Shown piece by piece: positions 9,083-17,314 of a stretch of DNA of 64,000 nt. The stretch's first letter is position 1, and the number at the start of each line of letters is the position of its first letter. The notes under the pieces were generated by a model, which had not been told where the DNA came from, did no database searches, and was given only the letters and a program-made list of their open reading frames with translations. The translations under genes and the position numbers were made by a program. This DNA is from Mesorhizobium loti (GTDB taxonomy: Bacteria > Pseudomonadota > Alphaproteobacteria > Rhizobiales > Rhizobiaceae), in the NCBI RefSeq assembly GCF_001510895.1, contig NZ_LPWA01000097.1, positions 60,737 through 124,736 on the forward strand, written 5' to 3'.

Positions 9083-10228
9083 CTAAAATCCGGATGCCGA
9101 TCCATCGCTGCGGGTTTCGAGCCCCACCAACCGCTCGATGAATTTTCCCTTCTTTTCATGCCGCGCTCGGATCGATGCGAGGCGACGGTTGAAATCGTCG
9201 TAGTCTCCTTCCTCGGCAGCCAGCGCACGAAGATCCGAAAGAAGGCTTGCCGCCCGGTCATAGCCGGACGCGTTGCGGCGTTCGATTTCCTCCTCGACCT
9301 GGCGCCAGACGCCGGCGCCGCGCCGCTTGAGGTCTTCGAGCCTCGCGCGGCGCGCCCTTTCGGCTTCCTCGGCCCGGAGGCGTCGTTCCGCCTCCCGCTG
9401 CTCGGCTACCGTGCGTTCGCGCGCCTCGGCGATTTCCCGCGCTCGCATGCGCAACGCGCCCACTGTGCGACGGGGTGCGGGTTTCGCATGTTGCTTGCGG
9501 AGCCTGCCGTGAAGTTCAACGCCAACATGAGGATCCCCCTCGACGAGGCGCACCAGCAACTCCGTCTTGTCGCGCTCGGCTATGGCCGCCAGCGCCGCGC
9601 GCAGCTCAGCTTTGGATATCTCCGTAGCATCCTCGCCGGACTCGGCAGCCGCCTGCAGCAAATCGGAATCGATGCCGAAAAACTCTGCAAAAGTTTCGAA
9701 TGCGTCGGTTAAAGGACCGATGCCGGGCAGCGGTTCGATTTCATCATCAGCAATCCGCGCATCTTGTATCGCCGTCAGCCACAAAAGATAGAACATTCTG
9801 AGATCGCCCGAGAGCACTTCTGAGCGCAGCGGTGCCAGCGCCGAAAGCCACTGGGTGTCATCTTCCCAGTAGTCCTCCGCCTCGGCCTCTTCCCGGTGGA
9901 TATCGACGATCAGATCGTCTCCCGAGGCCCAAAGCTCTACCCAATCGACCTGACGCAAGAACGGATCTGCGTCCTCGCGTTTCAAGAATCGCGCGGGCAG
10001 CCGCATCATCAGGCGCCGCGTGCCCCAATTCGCAAAGTAGAGATGCAGATCGAACCAGTTTTCCACGAACTCAACCGGATCGCCTCTAAAATCGCCCCAC
10101 TCATAGTGGTTGACGAAGCTGGTCGAGGTGATCTGCGCTCGCGACGAAACGGACCGCAGCGTCTGCTGCGCAGCACGATCGAGCGGCCTGTCGATGGCCC
10201 GGAATTCGTAATACTGATATTCGCTCAT
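9083..10228 (-). CDS. Conserved hypothetical protein, acidic with a long charged helix
   Basis: 381 residues from the ATG at 10228 (MSEYQYYEFRAIDRPL); the longer open frame up to 10432 runs into repeat and intergenic sequence and is not used. The N-terminal 150 residues are well structured and Trp/Tyr-rich (FVNHYEWGDFRGDP, FDLHLYFANWGTRRL). Residues about 240-330 are a highly charged Arg/Glu/Ala helix that may form a coiled coil. There is no signal peptide or membrane segment. I believe I have seen this N-terminal pattern in conserved uncharacterised bacterial proteins but know no function. It lies between two 44-bp direct repeats, on the strand opposite the sugar operon, which suggests an inserted block. 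Confidence 0.75.
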   Translation of the reverse strand: MSEYQYYEFRAIDRPLDRAAQQTLRSVSSRAQITSTSFVNHYEWGDFRGDPVEFVENWFDLHLYFANWGTRRLMMRLPARFLKREDADPFLRQVDWVELWASGDDLIVDIHREEAEAEDYWEDDTQWLSALAPLRSEVLSGDLRMFYLLWLTAIQDARIADDEIEPLPGIGPLTDAFETFAEFFGIDSDLLQAAAESGEDATEISKAELRAALAAIAERDKTELLVRLVEGDPHVGVELHGRLRKQHAKPAPRRTVGALRMRAREIAEARERTVAEQREAERRLRAEEAERARRARLEDLKRRGAGVWRQVEEEIERRNASGYDRAASLLSDLRALAAEEGDYDDFNRRLASIRARHEKKGKFIERLVGLETRSDGSASGF

Positions 10229-10310
10229 GCGACTCGGGCTAATCTTTCTGATCCGCGTAAGCCATATCATGGCGTGACGCGATTGGTACGGGGCGACGCG
10301 CGACCAATGT

Positions 10311-10354
10311 TGGCCGAGATCATCGAGCGGATGAAGGCGAGCGGAGGGAACTGA
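10311..10354 (+). repeat. 44-bp direct repeat, right copy
   Basis: One mismatch to 9022-9065. No other part of the dehydrogenase remnant is present here, so this is an isolated copy of that gene's 3' end. It forms the last codons of the membrane-protein frame at 10320-10877 on the other strand. Confidence 0.85.
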
Positions 10355-10877
10355 GGCCGCCTGTCTCCTCGTCGCCGGCGCCCGGTGCGGCCTTGTGCTG
10401 AGGGCGCGCCAGCAGATAGAAAGCGGCGACATGCGTGATCATCAGCACCGGCACATAGATGATCGGGATTGCGTAGGTCGCGCCCAATTGTCCCGCCAGA
10501 TCCGGAAGGTCGAGCACGGTGCCGTGGTAATAGTCGACGACAAGATCGACAATTCCGACAACATTGAAAGCGACGACGAGCGGCCAGAAGATCGGTGGTC
10601 TCCGCACGGCAAGCAGCGCCAGCATGGCCAGCAATCCAGTAGCAAAATCGCCATAAGCGGCGAAGATGGCAAAACCGGCGGGCAGGTTCGGGCCGACGAC
10701 GCCCGGAAGCAGGAAGACCAGCCCGAAAAAGCGGAAGCTGTGCAGCGTGGCGATGGCGCGCTGCGCCTCGCCGCGGTCCATGAGCTTGAGTCTTGGCCAT
10801 ATGTAGGCGCCAAAGCAAAGCAGCCACGGCACGTAGCCCAGGACGAGATGGATGTTGAAGATCGTCGCCGGCGACAT
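10320..10877 (-). CDS. Integral membrane protein of unknown function
   Basis: 185 residues from the ATG at 10877 (MSPATIFNIHLVLGY), which is preceded by an AGGCG-type site. Five or so hydrophobic helices are visible. They include an N-terminal VPWLLCFGAYIWP segment, FFGLVFLLPGVVGP, LLAMLALLAVRR, FWPLVVAFNVVGIVDLVVD and a last segment IPIIYVPVLMITHVAAFYLL. The final ten residues (SSLRSPSSAR) are read from the 44-bp repeat, so the natural C-terminus was probably replaced when the repeat arrived. It lies 13 bases after the methyltransferase gene and is likely co-transcribed with it. Confidence 0.7.
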   Translation of the reverse strand: MSPATIFNIHLVLGYVPWLLCFGAYIWPRLKLMDRGEAQRAIATLHSFRFFGLVFLLPGVVGPNLPAGFAIFAAYGDFATGLLAMLALLAVRRPPIFWPLVVAFNVVGIVDLVVDYYHGTVLDLPDLAGQLGATYAIPIIYVPVLMITHVAAFYLLARPQHKAAPGAGDEETGGLSSLRSPSSAR

Positions 10878-10890
10878 TTTTCGCCTCCTA

Positions 10891-11727
10891 TCAAGCTTTG
10901 GCTGGAACGGCTTCAAACACCGCGGTGAGGATACCCAGCCGGCCTTCCATCAGATTGCGTCCGAGATTGGCGGCGAAATCCGCGAAACCCGGTCCCATGA
11001 CGACGCCGAGTTTCAGCGAAGGCGGCGGCCCGGACGCCCGCAGCGCCGCGAACCAGGCCTTGGCGCCCGCGGTGTCGTCCTGCTGGACAAGCGTGCGGAA
11101 TCCGGCCGCCGCGATCGCCTCGCAGGTCGCGGCGGCGGAAAGGAGAAAGCTCTCGGCTGGGGTCTTCGCCCAGGGAACCGGATAGTGCGGGTCGCCGCCG
11201 TTCAACACGACGTCGAAAGTCGCGAATTTTCCGCCCGGCTTCAGCATGCGCCTGATCTCGCGATAGAGAAGCGGGCGGTCGGCGATGTTCATCGCCACAT
11301 GCTGCAGCAGCACGACGTCGAATCCGCCGTCGTCGAGGGGAAGCGCCAGCGCGCTGCCGGCCTTGAATGAAACGGTCCCGGCCTGCCCCGTCCGCCCTGT
11401 GAGATAGATCGCGGCCTCGACGAAGGGCTCGCTGAGGTCCACCCCCGTCACCTCGCAGCCATAGGTCGCGGCGAGGAAACGGGCCGGTCCGCCCACCCCC
11501 GATCCGACGTCGAGGACCGACATGCCGGCCGCGATGCCGACCAATTTGGCGAGCTCGGCGGTCGCGGCGAGCCCACGGGTGTGGAACTGGTCCAGGGTTG
11601 CCAGTTGCTCGGGCTTCAGCCGCTGATCCTCCGGCCCTAACACCGCCAGCACCGTCTTCAGTCGCTCGGCGAGGCCGGTCGCGCGATAGTGATCGCGAAC
11701 GCCATCCAAATCGTCTGTCATTGTCAC
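10891..11727 (-). CDS. Class I SAM-dependent methyltransferase
   Basis: 278 residues. The SAM-binding motif I is clear (VLDVGSGVGGPARF, near residue 72) and is followed by an acidic motif II strand (VTGVDLS) and FDVVLLQHVAMNI as the motif IV region. This arrangement matches UbiE/sterol/phospholipid-type small-molecule methyltransferases (Methyltransf_11). The substrate is unknown. It is divergent from the LysR regulator at 11806, 78 bases away, which often means the regulator controls it. Confidence 0.82.
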   Translation of the reverse strand: MTMTDDLDGVRDHYRATGLAERLKTVLAVLGPEDQRLKPEQLATLDQFHTRGLAATAELAKLVGIAAGMSVLDVGSGVGGPARFLAATYGCEVTGVDLSEPFVEAAIYLTGRTGQAGTVSFKAGSALALPLDDGGFDVVLLQHVAMNIADRPLLYREIRRMLKPGGKFATFDVVLNGGDPHYPVPWAKTPAESFLLSAAATCEAIAAAGFRTLVQQDDTAGAKAWFAALRASGPPPSLKLGVVMGPGFADFAANLGRNLMEGRLGILTAVFEAVPAKA

Positions 11728-11805
11728 TTCCCTTCAGGCTTCCAATCCACGACAGAGATACGGCCGCTTTGTGCCGGCAACTATCCGCGATAATGTCGAT
11801 GGGTT

Positions 11806-12756
11806 ATGAAGCAGAACTTCACAGTCCGACATGGCGCGCTCGACGGCGTCGAAGCGTTCCTGAGCGTCGCCCGGCACCGCAATTTCCGCAAGGCGGCGGC
11901 GGAGCTTGGTGTCACGCCGTCGGCGATCAGCCAGGCGGTGCGGACGCTGGAAGCGCGCATTGGCGCAGCGCTCTTCACACGCACGACGCGCAGCGTCGGC
12001 CTGACCGAAGCCGGCGAGCGCTTCTTCTCGCGCGCCCGGCCGGCGTTCGAAGAGTTGATCGCCGCGAGCGAAGTTGCGCGCGACTTAGGCAAACGCCCGA
12101 CTGGATTGCTGCGCCTCTCGGTGCCCCCGGCGGTAATGCCGATCCTGCTAGAGCCACTCATCGCGTCCTTTTGTCAGGCCTATCCGGAGATCGAGCTGGA
12201 GATCGTGGCTAGCGGCGAGCTGGTCGACCTCGCCGCGGAAGGATTCGACGCCGGCATCCGAATGGGCGAGCTGGTCGCCGTCGACATGGTGGCGGTAAGG
12301 CTGACGCCGCCCTTCCCGCTCGTGGTCGTCGGCAGCCCCGACTATCTTCGCCGCCGGCCCAAGCCGGAGCGCATCGAGGATCTGCGCCACCACGCCTGCC
12401 TGCGCTTGCGTCGATCGAATGGTTCGGTGGCGCCGTGGCGCTTTGCCAAGGGCAACAAGGCGATAGAGGCGATCGTCACCGGCCCCCTCATTGCACACGA
12501 TTATCCCACGCTTCTTGCAGCCGCGATCCAGGGCGCCGGACTCGCCCAGGTGCCCAGTCCGATTGCCGGTTCGGCTATCGCAGACGGGCGCCTCGAGACG
12601 CTGCTTTCGGCATTCGCTGTCACATCGCCGGGTATCTTTCTCTACTACCCGGAACGGCATCAGGTCCTGCCAAAGCTGCGCGCATTCATCGATCATATCA
12701 GGCGTCAGGGCGACACCGAGGTTTCGCGAAAGCCATTACCGGGACGGCGGGCCTGA
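11806..12756 (+). CDS. LysR family transcriptional regulator
   Basis: 316 residues. The N-terminal winged helix-turn-helix covers about residues 14-72 (AFLSVARHRNFRKAAAEL then VTPSAISQAVRTLEARIG). It is followed by the linker helix and a two-lobed periplasmic-binding-like effector domain (about 100-300) with the CrgA-type pattern FDAGIRMGEL. It is likely to regulate the divergent methyltransferase/membrane-protein genes and itself from the 78-bp intergenic space. The inducer is unknown. Confidence 0.88.
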   Translation: MKQNFTVRHGALDGVEAFLSVARHRNFRKAAAELGVTPSAISQAVRTLEARIGAALFTRTTRSVGLTEAGERFFSRARPAFEELIAASEVARDLGKRPTGLLRLSVPPAVMPILLEPLIASFCQAYPEIELEIVASGELVDLAAEGFDAGIRMGELVAVDMVAVRLTPPFPLVVVGSPDYLRRRPKPERIEDLRHHACLRLRRSNGSVAPWRFAKGNKAIEAIVTGPLIAHDYPTLLAAAIQGAGLAQVPSPIAGSAIADGRLETLLSAFAVTSPGIFLYYPERHQVLPKLRAFIDHIRRQGDTEVSRKPLPGRRA

Positions 12757-12824
12757 GGTATCAGATATGGCTTGATCGAGGAAGCTTCTGGCTGGGCAGC
12801 GTCAGACCTCCAACCGCCCGCGCG

Positions 12825-13160
12825 CTACTCCTTGGCGTGCCAGGAAAGGAACCTGCGGATTTCCTCCCGCTTGTCTTCCGACAAACCCGAAAGCTGGCTC
12901 TCGTCCAGATATCCTTGACGGATCAGGCCGGCAAAGACGATGAGAAGCTGTGAATAGCGATAGTCGAAAAGCTGATCGATCTTTCGCCGTTGCTGCTGCA
13001 AATAGTCCTCGATCTCCCACATCGCCGCAGGTGTCGTGACGGCACTGACCTTGCTTTTGAGTTCGGTCATCGTCCTGCCGATCGCCACCTCCAGCGCCGC
13101 ATCGAAGGCGCGGCGTGCGACCTTCTTTTCGGCCGAGGACCATTTGAGATCGAAATTCAT
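12825..13160 (-). CDS. Fluorescence recovery protein (FRP)-like protein
   Basis: 111-residue, mostly helical protein. Its pattern follows cyanobacterial FRP (Slr1964): an N-terminal KWSSAEKKVARRAFDAAL, a central MWEIEDYLQQQRRKID with the conserved Trp, Asp and Arg of FRP's dimer/active face, then DYRYSQLLIVFAGLIRQG and LSEDKREEI near the end. In cyanobacteria FRP detaches the orange carotenoid protein from phycobilisomes. No carotenoid-protein gene is seen here, so the role in this organism is unknown. The alignment is from memory of the FRP sequence, hence moderate confidence. It is a single gene between LysR and GntR regulators. Confidence 0.6.
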   Translation of the reverse strand: MNFDLKWSSAEKKVARRAFDAALEVAIGRTMTELKSKVSAVTTPAAMWEIEDYLQQQRRKIDQLFDYRYSQLLIVFAGLIRQGYLDESQLSGLSEDKREEIRRFLSWHAKE

Positions 13161-13254
13161 GGAATACCTCCGATCGAGCCTGAGGCGGCGCTGCTTTCTC
13201 GGTCAGATGGGTGGATGCGTCCGGTCCACGGCCGGATACCAATACCCCCGCTCG

Positions 13255-13962
13255 CTATGCCCGCAGCAGATCCGCCAGGCTGTCCGACTTTTCCACCTTG
13301 TCGGTAAGGTCGAGGCCCGACAGCAGGTCGACCAGGTGGCTGTTCATCAGGGCCGCGGCGTCGGCGCTGTCCCCGGCCTCGATCGCGTCGACCAGCGCGT
13401 GATGGGCGTGCTTCTCGCAGGTGGCGTCACGGCGCTTCCAATAGAGCGCGATGATCAGCGAGGAATGCGAGACGAGGTCGCGCACGAAGTTGGTGAACAC
13501 CGAATGCGCGGCGATCTCGGCGATGCCGACATGGAAGCGCGCCGACAACATGATGGCGTCGCTGTCGCGGCCGTCATGCAGCGCCTCGTGCTCCTTCTCC
13601 AGATGCGCCCGCAACTGCGCGATGTCGGACGGCACCGCCGCCTTGGCGGCAAGGGCTGCCACCTTGGGCTCGATCAAAGCGCGCGCCTCGAACACTTCGC
13701 GCGCCTCGATCTTCGAGGGCTGCGCGACGAAGGCGCCGCGATTGGGCTCCAGCCGCGCCAGCCGGTCATGCGCAAGGGCCTGCAAGGCGGCGCGGACGAC
13801 GGTGCGGCTCACCGAATAGATCGACGCCAGCTCGTCCTCCGGCAGCTTGGTGCCCGGCGCGAGACGGTGGCTGACGATGGCGTCCCTCAGCCCATAATAG
13901 ATCGGCGACCAGCGCGCTGCCGGCTTGTCGTCGCGATCTTCTTCCCTGAGTACCGTCAACAT
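13255..13962 (-). CDS. GntR family regulator, FadR (FCD) subfamily
   Basis: 235 residues from the ATG at 13962; a TTG at 14019 would add 19 poorly conserved residues. The N-terminal winged HTH reads WSPIYYGLRDAIVS, then LASIYSVSRTVVRAALQAL and RGAFVAQPS. The all-helical FCD effector domain contains the usual metal-site histidines (FHVGIAEIAAHS and a later HHALVDAIEAGD). It lies upstream of, and in the same direction as, the racemase-Liv operon, and probably controls it. The palindrome TTGTATACAA in front of the Liv binding-protein gene is a plausible target. Confidence 0.85.
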   Translation of the reverse strand: MLTVLREEDRDDKPAARWSPIYYGLRDAIVSHRLAPGTKLPEDELASIYSVSRTVVRAALQALAHDRLARLEPNRGAFVAQPSKIEAREVFEARALIEPKVAALAAKAAVPSDIAQLRAHLEKEHEALHDGRDSDAIMLSARFHVGIAEIAAHSVFTNFVRDLVSHSSLIIALYWKRRDATCEKHAHHALVDAIEAGDSADAAALMNSHLVDLLSGLDLTDKVEKSDSLADLLRA

Positions 13963-14069
13963 GCTTTCAATGCGCAGGCCCGATGCGGCCCGTTCTGCCC
14001 CCAAATCGCCAGCAGCCAACCCAATCTAATGGCGCTCGCGCGCCGGTCAATCCCGCCGAATCCGTCGCA

Positions 14070-14816
14070 CTAGCCTGGCGAACCGGCGCCCGTCGGCGAG
14101 GCCGACGCGAAGATGCCGGCGAAACGCTTGCCGCGCGGGGCGGCATAGCCGCCTATCTTCGATGTCCGCAAGCCGACCTTGAACAAGCTCTCGGCCAGCG
14201 TGACCGCGCAGACCACGCCGTCGAGCACCGGAACGCCATGCTCTTCCGACAGGCTGTGCGCGAGGTCGGCCATGCCGGCGCAGCCCAGCACGATTGCCTC
14301 GGCGTGATCCTCGCGAATGGCGCGCGCGATCTCGTCCGAGATCTTGTGCCTCGCGTTCGAGCCCGGCTGTTCGAGGTCGAGCACGGCGACCTCGGACGAA
14401 CGCACTTTGGCGCAGCGCGAAGCAAGCCCGTATTTCGCCAGATTGTGCTCGATGGCGGGGACCGAGCGGGCGAGCGTGGTGACGACGCTAAACCTGCCGG
14501 CGACCAGGCTGGCGAGGTGGAAGGCCGCCTCGCCGATGCCGATGACCGGAGCCTCGGTCGCGCAGCGCGCGGCATCGAGCCCGGTGTCGTCGAAGCAGGC
14601 GATTACATAGGCATCCGCCGCCGGCGCCTTGCCCATCTCCGCGATGATGCCGGGTACAGCGAAAACCTCGTCGAAATAACCCTCGATGCTCGGCGGACCG
14701 TCGGCCGGATTGACGGCGACGATTTCGGTGCCCGCCGCCGCGACGCTTGCCGCGGCCTCGCCGATCTTGTCGGTCATCGACGCGGTCGTGTTGGGGTTGA
14801 TGACGAGTATGCGCAT
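14070..14816 (-). CDS. Asp/Glu/hydantoin racemase family protein
   Basis: 248 residues. The N-terminal MRILVINPNTTASMT is characteristic of hydantoin racemases (HyuE type). The two catalytic cysteines are both present, in ACFDDTG (about residue 74) and LGCAGMADL (about 180). Members racemise amino acids, hydantoins or allantoin through a two-cysteine mechanism in the cytoplasm. It is the last gene of the minus-strand Liv operon, 11 bases from livF, so its substrate is probably what the transporter imports: a hydantoin, allantoin-like compound or amino acid. Confidence 0.87.
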   Translation of the reverse strand: MRILVINPNTTASMTDKIGEAAASVAAAGTEIVAVNPADGPPSIEGYFDEVFAVPGIIAEMGKAPAADAYVIACFDDTGLDAARCATEAPVIGIGEAAFHLASLVAGRFSVVTTLARSVPAIEHNLAKYGLASRCAKVRSSEVAVLDLEQPGSNARHKISDEIARAIREDHAEAIVLGCAGMADLAHSLSEEHGVPVLDGVVCAVTLAESLFKVGLRTSKIGGYAAPRGKRFAGIFASASPTGAGSPG

Positions 14817-14827
14817 TGAAATCAGCC

Positions 14828-15550
14828 TCAGATCTCGCCGCCGAGATAAAGACGCTTGACCCGGTCGTCGGTCAGCAATTCGGCGGAGTTGCCGCTCAGC
14901 GCGACACTGCCGGTGGTGAGCGCGTAGGCGCGCTGCGAGATACGCAGCGCCATGCGCGAATTCTGCTCGACCAGGAGAACGCTGACCTTCTCGTCACGGT
15001 TGATGGCGACGATCGAGCGGGCGATGTCCTGGACGAGTTTGGGCGCGACGCCGAGGGACGGCTCATCGAGCAGCAAGAGCTTCGGTTTCGCCATCAGCGC
15101 GCGGCCGATGACCAGCATCTGCTGCTCGCCGCCGCTCATCGTGCCGGCGGCCTGCGAGAAGCGCTCCTTCAGCCGGGGAAAGCGCCCCAGCACCATCTCC
15201 ATCGTCGCGGCGATCTCGGATTTGCTCGAGCGCGTGAAGGCACCCATAAGGAGATTGTCCCTGACCGTCATGTAGGGAAACACGCGCCGCCCTTCCGGCA
15301 CCATGGCGATACCCATCTTGACGATCGCGTCGGGAGCAGCACCGTCGATGCGCTTGCCGTGATAATGGATCTCGCCCGACCTGATCCTGTTGAGGCCGGT
15401 GATGGCGCGAAGGATCGACGACTTGCCGGCGCCGTTGGCGCCGATCAGCGCGACGGTTTCGCCCTCGTTGACCTCGAGCGAGACGCCTTTCAGCGCGTAG
15501 ACGTGATCGTAGTAGAGTTCGACGCCGGCGAAGTTCAGAATCTGGTTCAT
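14828..15550 (-). CDS. livF: Branched-chain amino acid-type ABC transporter ATP-binding protein LivF
   Basis: 240 residues from the ATG at 15550, overlapping the livG stop by 4 bases. Walker A (GANGAGKSS) is near residue 38, the signature MSGGEQQML near 138 and the Walker B LLLLDEPSLG near 158. LivF-type proteins are the shorter of the two ATPases in this importer family and lack extensions, as here. It works with LivG to drive the LivH/LivM channel. Confidence 0.92.
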   Translation of the reverse strand: MNQILNFAGVELYYDHVYALKGVSLEVNEGETVALIGANGAGKSSILRAITGLNRIRSGEIHYHGKRIDGAAPDAIVKMGIAMVPEGRRVFPYMTVRDNLLMGAFTRSSKSEIAATMEMVLGRFPRLKERFSQAAGTMSGGEQQMLVIGRALMAKPKLLLLDEPSLGVAPKLVQDIARSIVAINRDEKVSVLLVEQNSRMALRISQRAYALTTGSVALSGNSAELLTDDRVKRLYLGGEI

Positions 15551-16323
15551 AGGCCGATCGCCTCGTCTTCGCTGCCGAGATATGCTTCGATCACCTTGTC
15601 GTTGGCCTGGATTTCCGACGGCGTTCCCTCCGCGATCTTCTGCCCGAAATTGAGGACCACGATGCGGTCCGAGATCTTCATCACGGCCGGCATGTCGTGC
15701 TCCACGAGCAGGATGGTGAGGCCGAGATCGCGCAGGCGCCGCACCATCGCCACCATGCGCATCGTCTCCTCGTGGTTCATGCCGGCGAAGGGCTCGTCGA
15801 GCAGCAGGATGGAAGGATCGGTGGCAAGGCCGATGGCGATGCCCAACGCGCAATGGCCGTGCGGCAGGTTGCGGGCGGTTTCATCGGCGAGCTGAGCCAA
15901 GCCCAGCAATTTTAGGATCTCGTCGGCAGACTGACCGAAAGCCGCCTCGTCGGTCGTTGCCGTGCCGGTGCCGAGGAAGAAGCCGACGAGGCTCGCCTTC
16001 GAGCGCAGATGATGCGCGATGATGACATTGTCGCGCACGCTCATGTTCTTGAAGATCGTCGTCTCCTGGAAGGTGCGCACGACCCCCTTGCGGGCGGCGA
16101 TATGCGGCGCGAGGCCGGAGATGCGCTCGCCCTTCAGGCGCACCTCGCCGGATGTGGGCCGCAGGAACGAAGAGATCAGCTTGAACAGCGTCGACTTGCC
16201 GGCGCCGTTCGGACCGATGACCGACAGGATCTCCTTCTCGCGCACGGAGAAGGAGACGTTGTTGACCGCGACGAGACCGCCGAAGCGCTTGGTGATGCCT
16301 GAGACTTCGAGCATTTCGGCCAT
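15547..16323 (-). CDS. livG: Branched-chain amino acid-type ABC transporter ATP-binding protein LivG
   Basis: 258 residues. Walker A GPNGAGKST is near residue 38, Walker B SILLLDEPFAGM near 170 and the LivG-type tail region is present. The signature region is unusual: it reads LPHGHCALGIAIGLATDP where most LivG proteins have LPYGQQRRLEIARAL, so the conserved Gln and the following basic residues are replaced. This may be a specialised lineage or may affect ATP turnover. The gene overlaps livF and starts 3 bases after livM. Confidence 0.88.
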   Translation of the reverse strand: MAEMLEVSGITKRFGGLVAVNNVSFSVREKEILSVIGPNGAGKSTLFKLISSFLRPTSGEVRLKGERISGLAPHIAARKGVVRTFQETTIFKNMSVRDNVIIAHHLRSKASLVGFFLGTGTATTDEAAFGQSADEILKLLGLAQLADETARNLPHGHCALGIAIGLATDPSILLLDEPFAGMNHEETMRMVAMVRRLRDLGLTILLVEHDMPAVMKISDRIVVLNFGQKIAEGTPSEIQANDKVIEAYLGSEDEAIGL

Positions 16324-16326
16324 GGC

Positions 16327-17307
16327 TCAAGCCTTCTTCCGGGTCGGAACCGTGAGGCTGAGCAGGCCATTAGGCAGCACCAGCATCAGGACGATCATCA
16401 GGCCGGAATAGATCAAGAGCTGGAACTGGCCGGTCTGGAACAGCATGTCCCAGCCAAAATAGAGCACCAGCGTGCCGAGCATCGGTCCGAACACATAGCC
16501 GAGGCCGCCAAGGAAGCAGTTCAACATGAAGTTGACGGAATCGGTGACCGTGAAGCTCGACGGATAGATCGACTGCGAGATGGCGGCGAAAATCGCGCCA
16601 GCGACGCCGCCGAAGAAGGACGAGACGGCATAGGCGATGACGCGCAGATAGGCGATGTTGACGCCGATCGAGGAGGCAAGTTCCTCGTTCTGCTGCAGCG
16701 ACTGGCAAAGCTTGCCGATGCGCGAATGGACCAGCCTGTACATCACGCCGAAGCAGATCACCATCAGCGTGACCGCCAGCAGGTAGAAGGCGAGACGCGA
16801 ATTCTGCAGCGTGGCGAAATCCGGGATCAACGTGATGCCGAACGCCGACAGCGCGCCGGGCAGCGGAATGCTGACGATGCCCTTGGCGCCGTTGGTGATC
16901 GGCAGCGCCAGCGCGAGGAGCCGCGCCACCTCGGTCAGCGTCAGCGTCACCATGGCAAAATAGACGCCGCGCAGCCGCAGGATAGGCAGGCCGATCAACA
17001 CACTTGCCGCGGCGCAGAAGAGGCCGGCCACCGGCAGCGTCAGCCAGAACGACCAGCCATGGTTCATCACCAGTATGGCCGACACATAGCCGCCCATCAG
17101 CGCATAGGCGCCCTGGCCGATATTGATGCGGCCGATGTAGAAGGTGAGCCAGACGCCGGCGCTGGCGATGCTGAGCAGCGCCACCGAGGTCAGCGTGTAG
17201 TAAAGGTCGATGCGGCCGCTTGCCGAGATCGCGGCCGGCACGGCGATGAAGACGATCGCCAGGAAGGCGGCGACCCAAGCGATTTTCACATTGCGATTGC
17301 GGGTCAT
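16327..17307 (-). CDS. livM: Branched-chain amino acid-type ABC transporter permease LivM
   Basis: 326-residue hydrophobic protein with about eight to ten transmembrane helices and the LivM hallmark region GRINIGQGAYALMGGYVSA near residue 60. Together with LivH it forms the transmembrane channel. It is separated from livH by 7 bases. Family membership fits both length and motif; the substrate is not indicated. Confidence 0.9.
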   Translation of the reverse strand: MTRNRNVKIAWVAAFLAIVFIAVPAAISASGRIDLYYTLTSVALLSIASAGVWLTFYIGRINIGQGAYALMGGYVSAILVMNHGWSFWLTLPVAGLFCAAASVLIGLPILRLRGVYFAMVTLTLTEVARLLALALPITNGAKGIVSIPLPGALSAFGITLIPDFATLQNSRLAFYLLAVTLMVICFGVMYRLVHSRIGKLCQSLQQNEELASSIGVNIAYLRVIAYAVSSFFGGVAGAIFAAISQSIYPSSFTVTDSVNFMLNCFLGGLGYVFGPMLGTLVLYFGWDMLFQTGQFQLLIYSGLMIVLMLVLPNGLLSLTVPTRKKA

Positions 17308-17314
17308 GGCGCGA

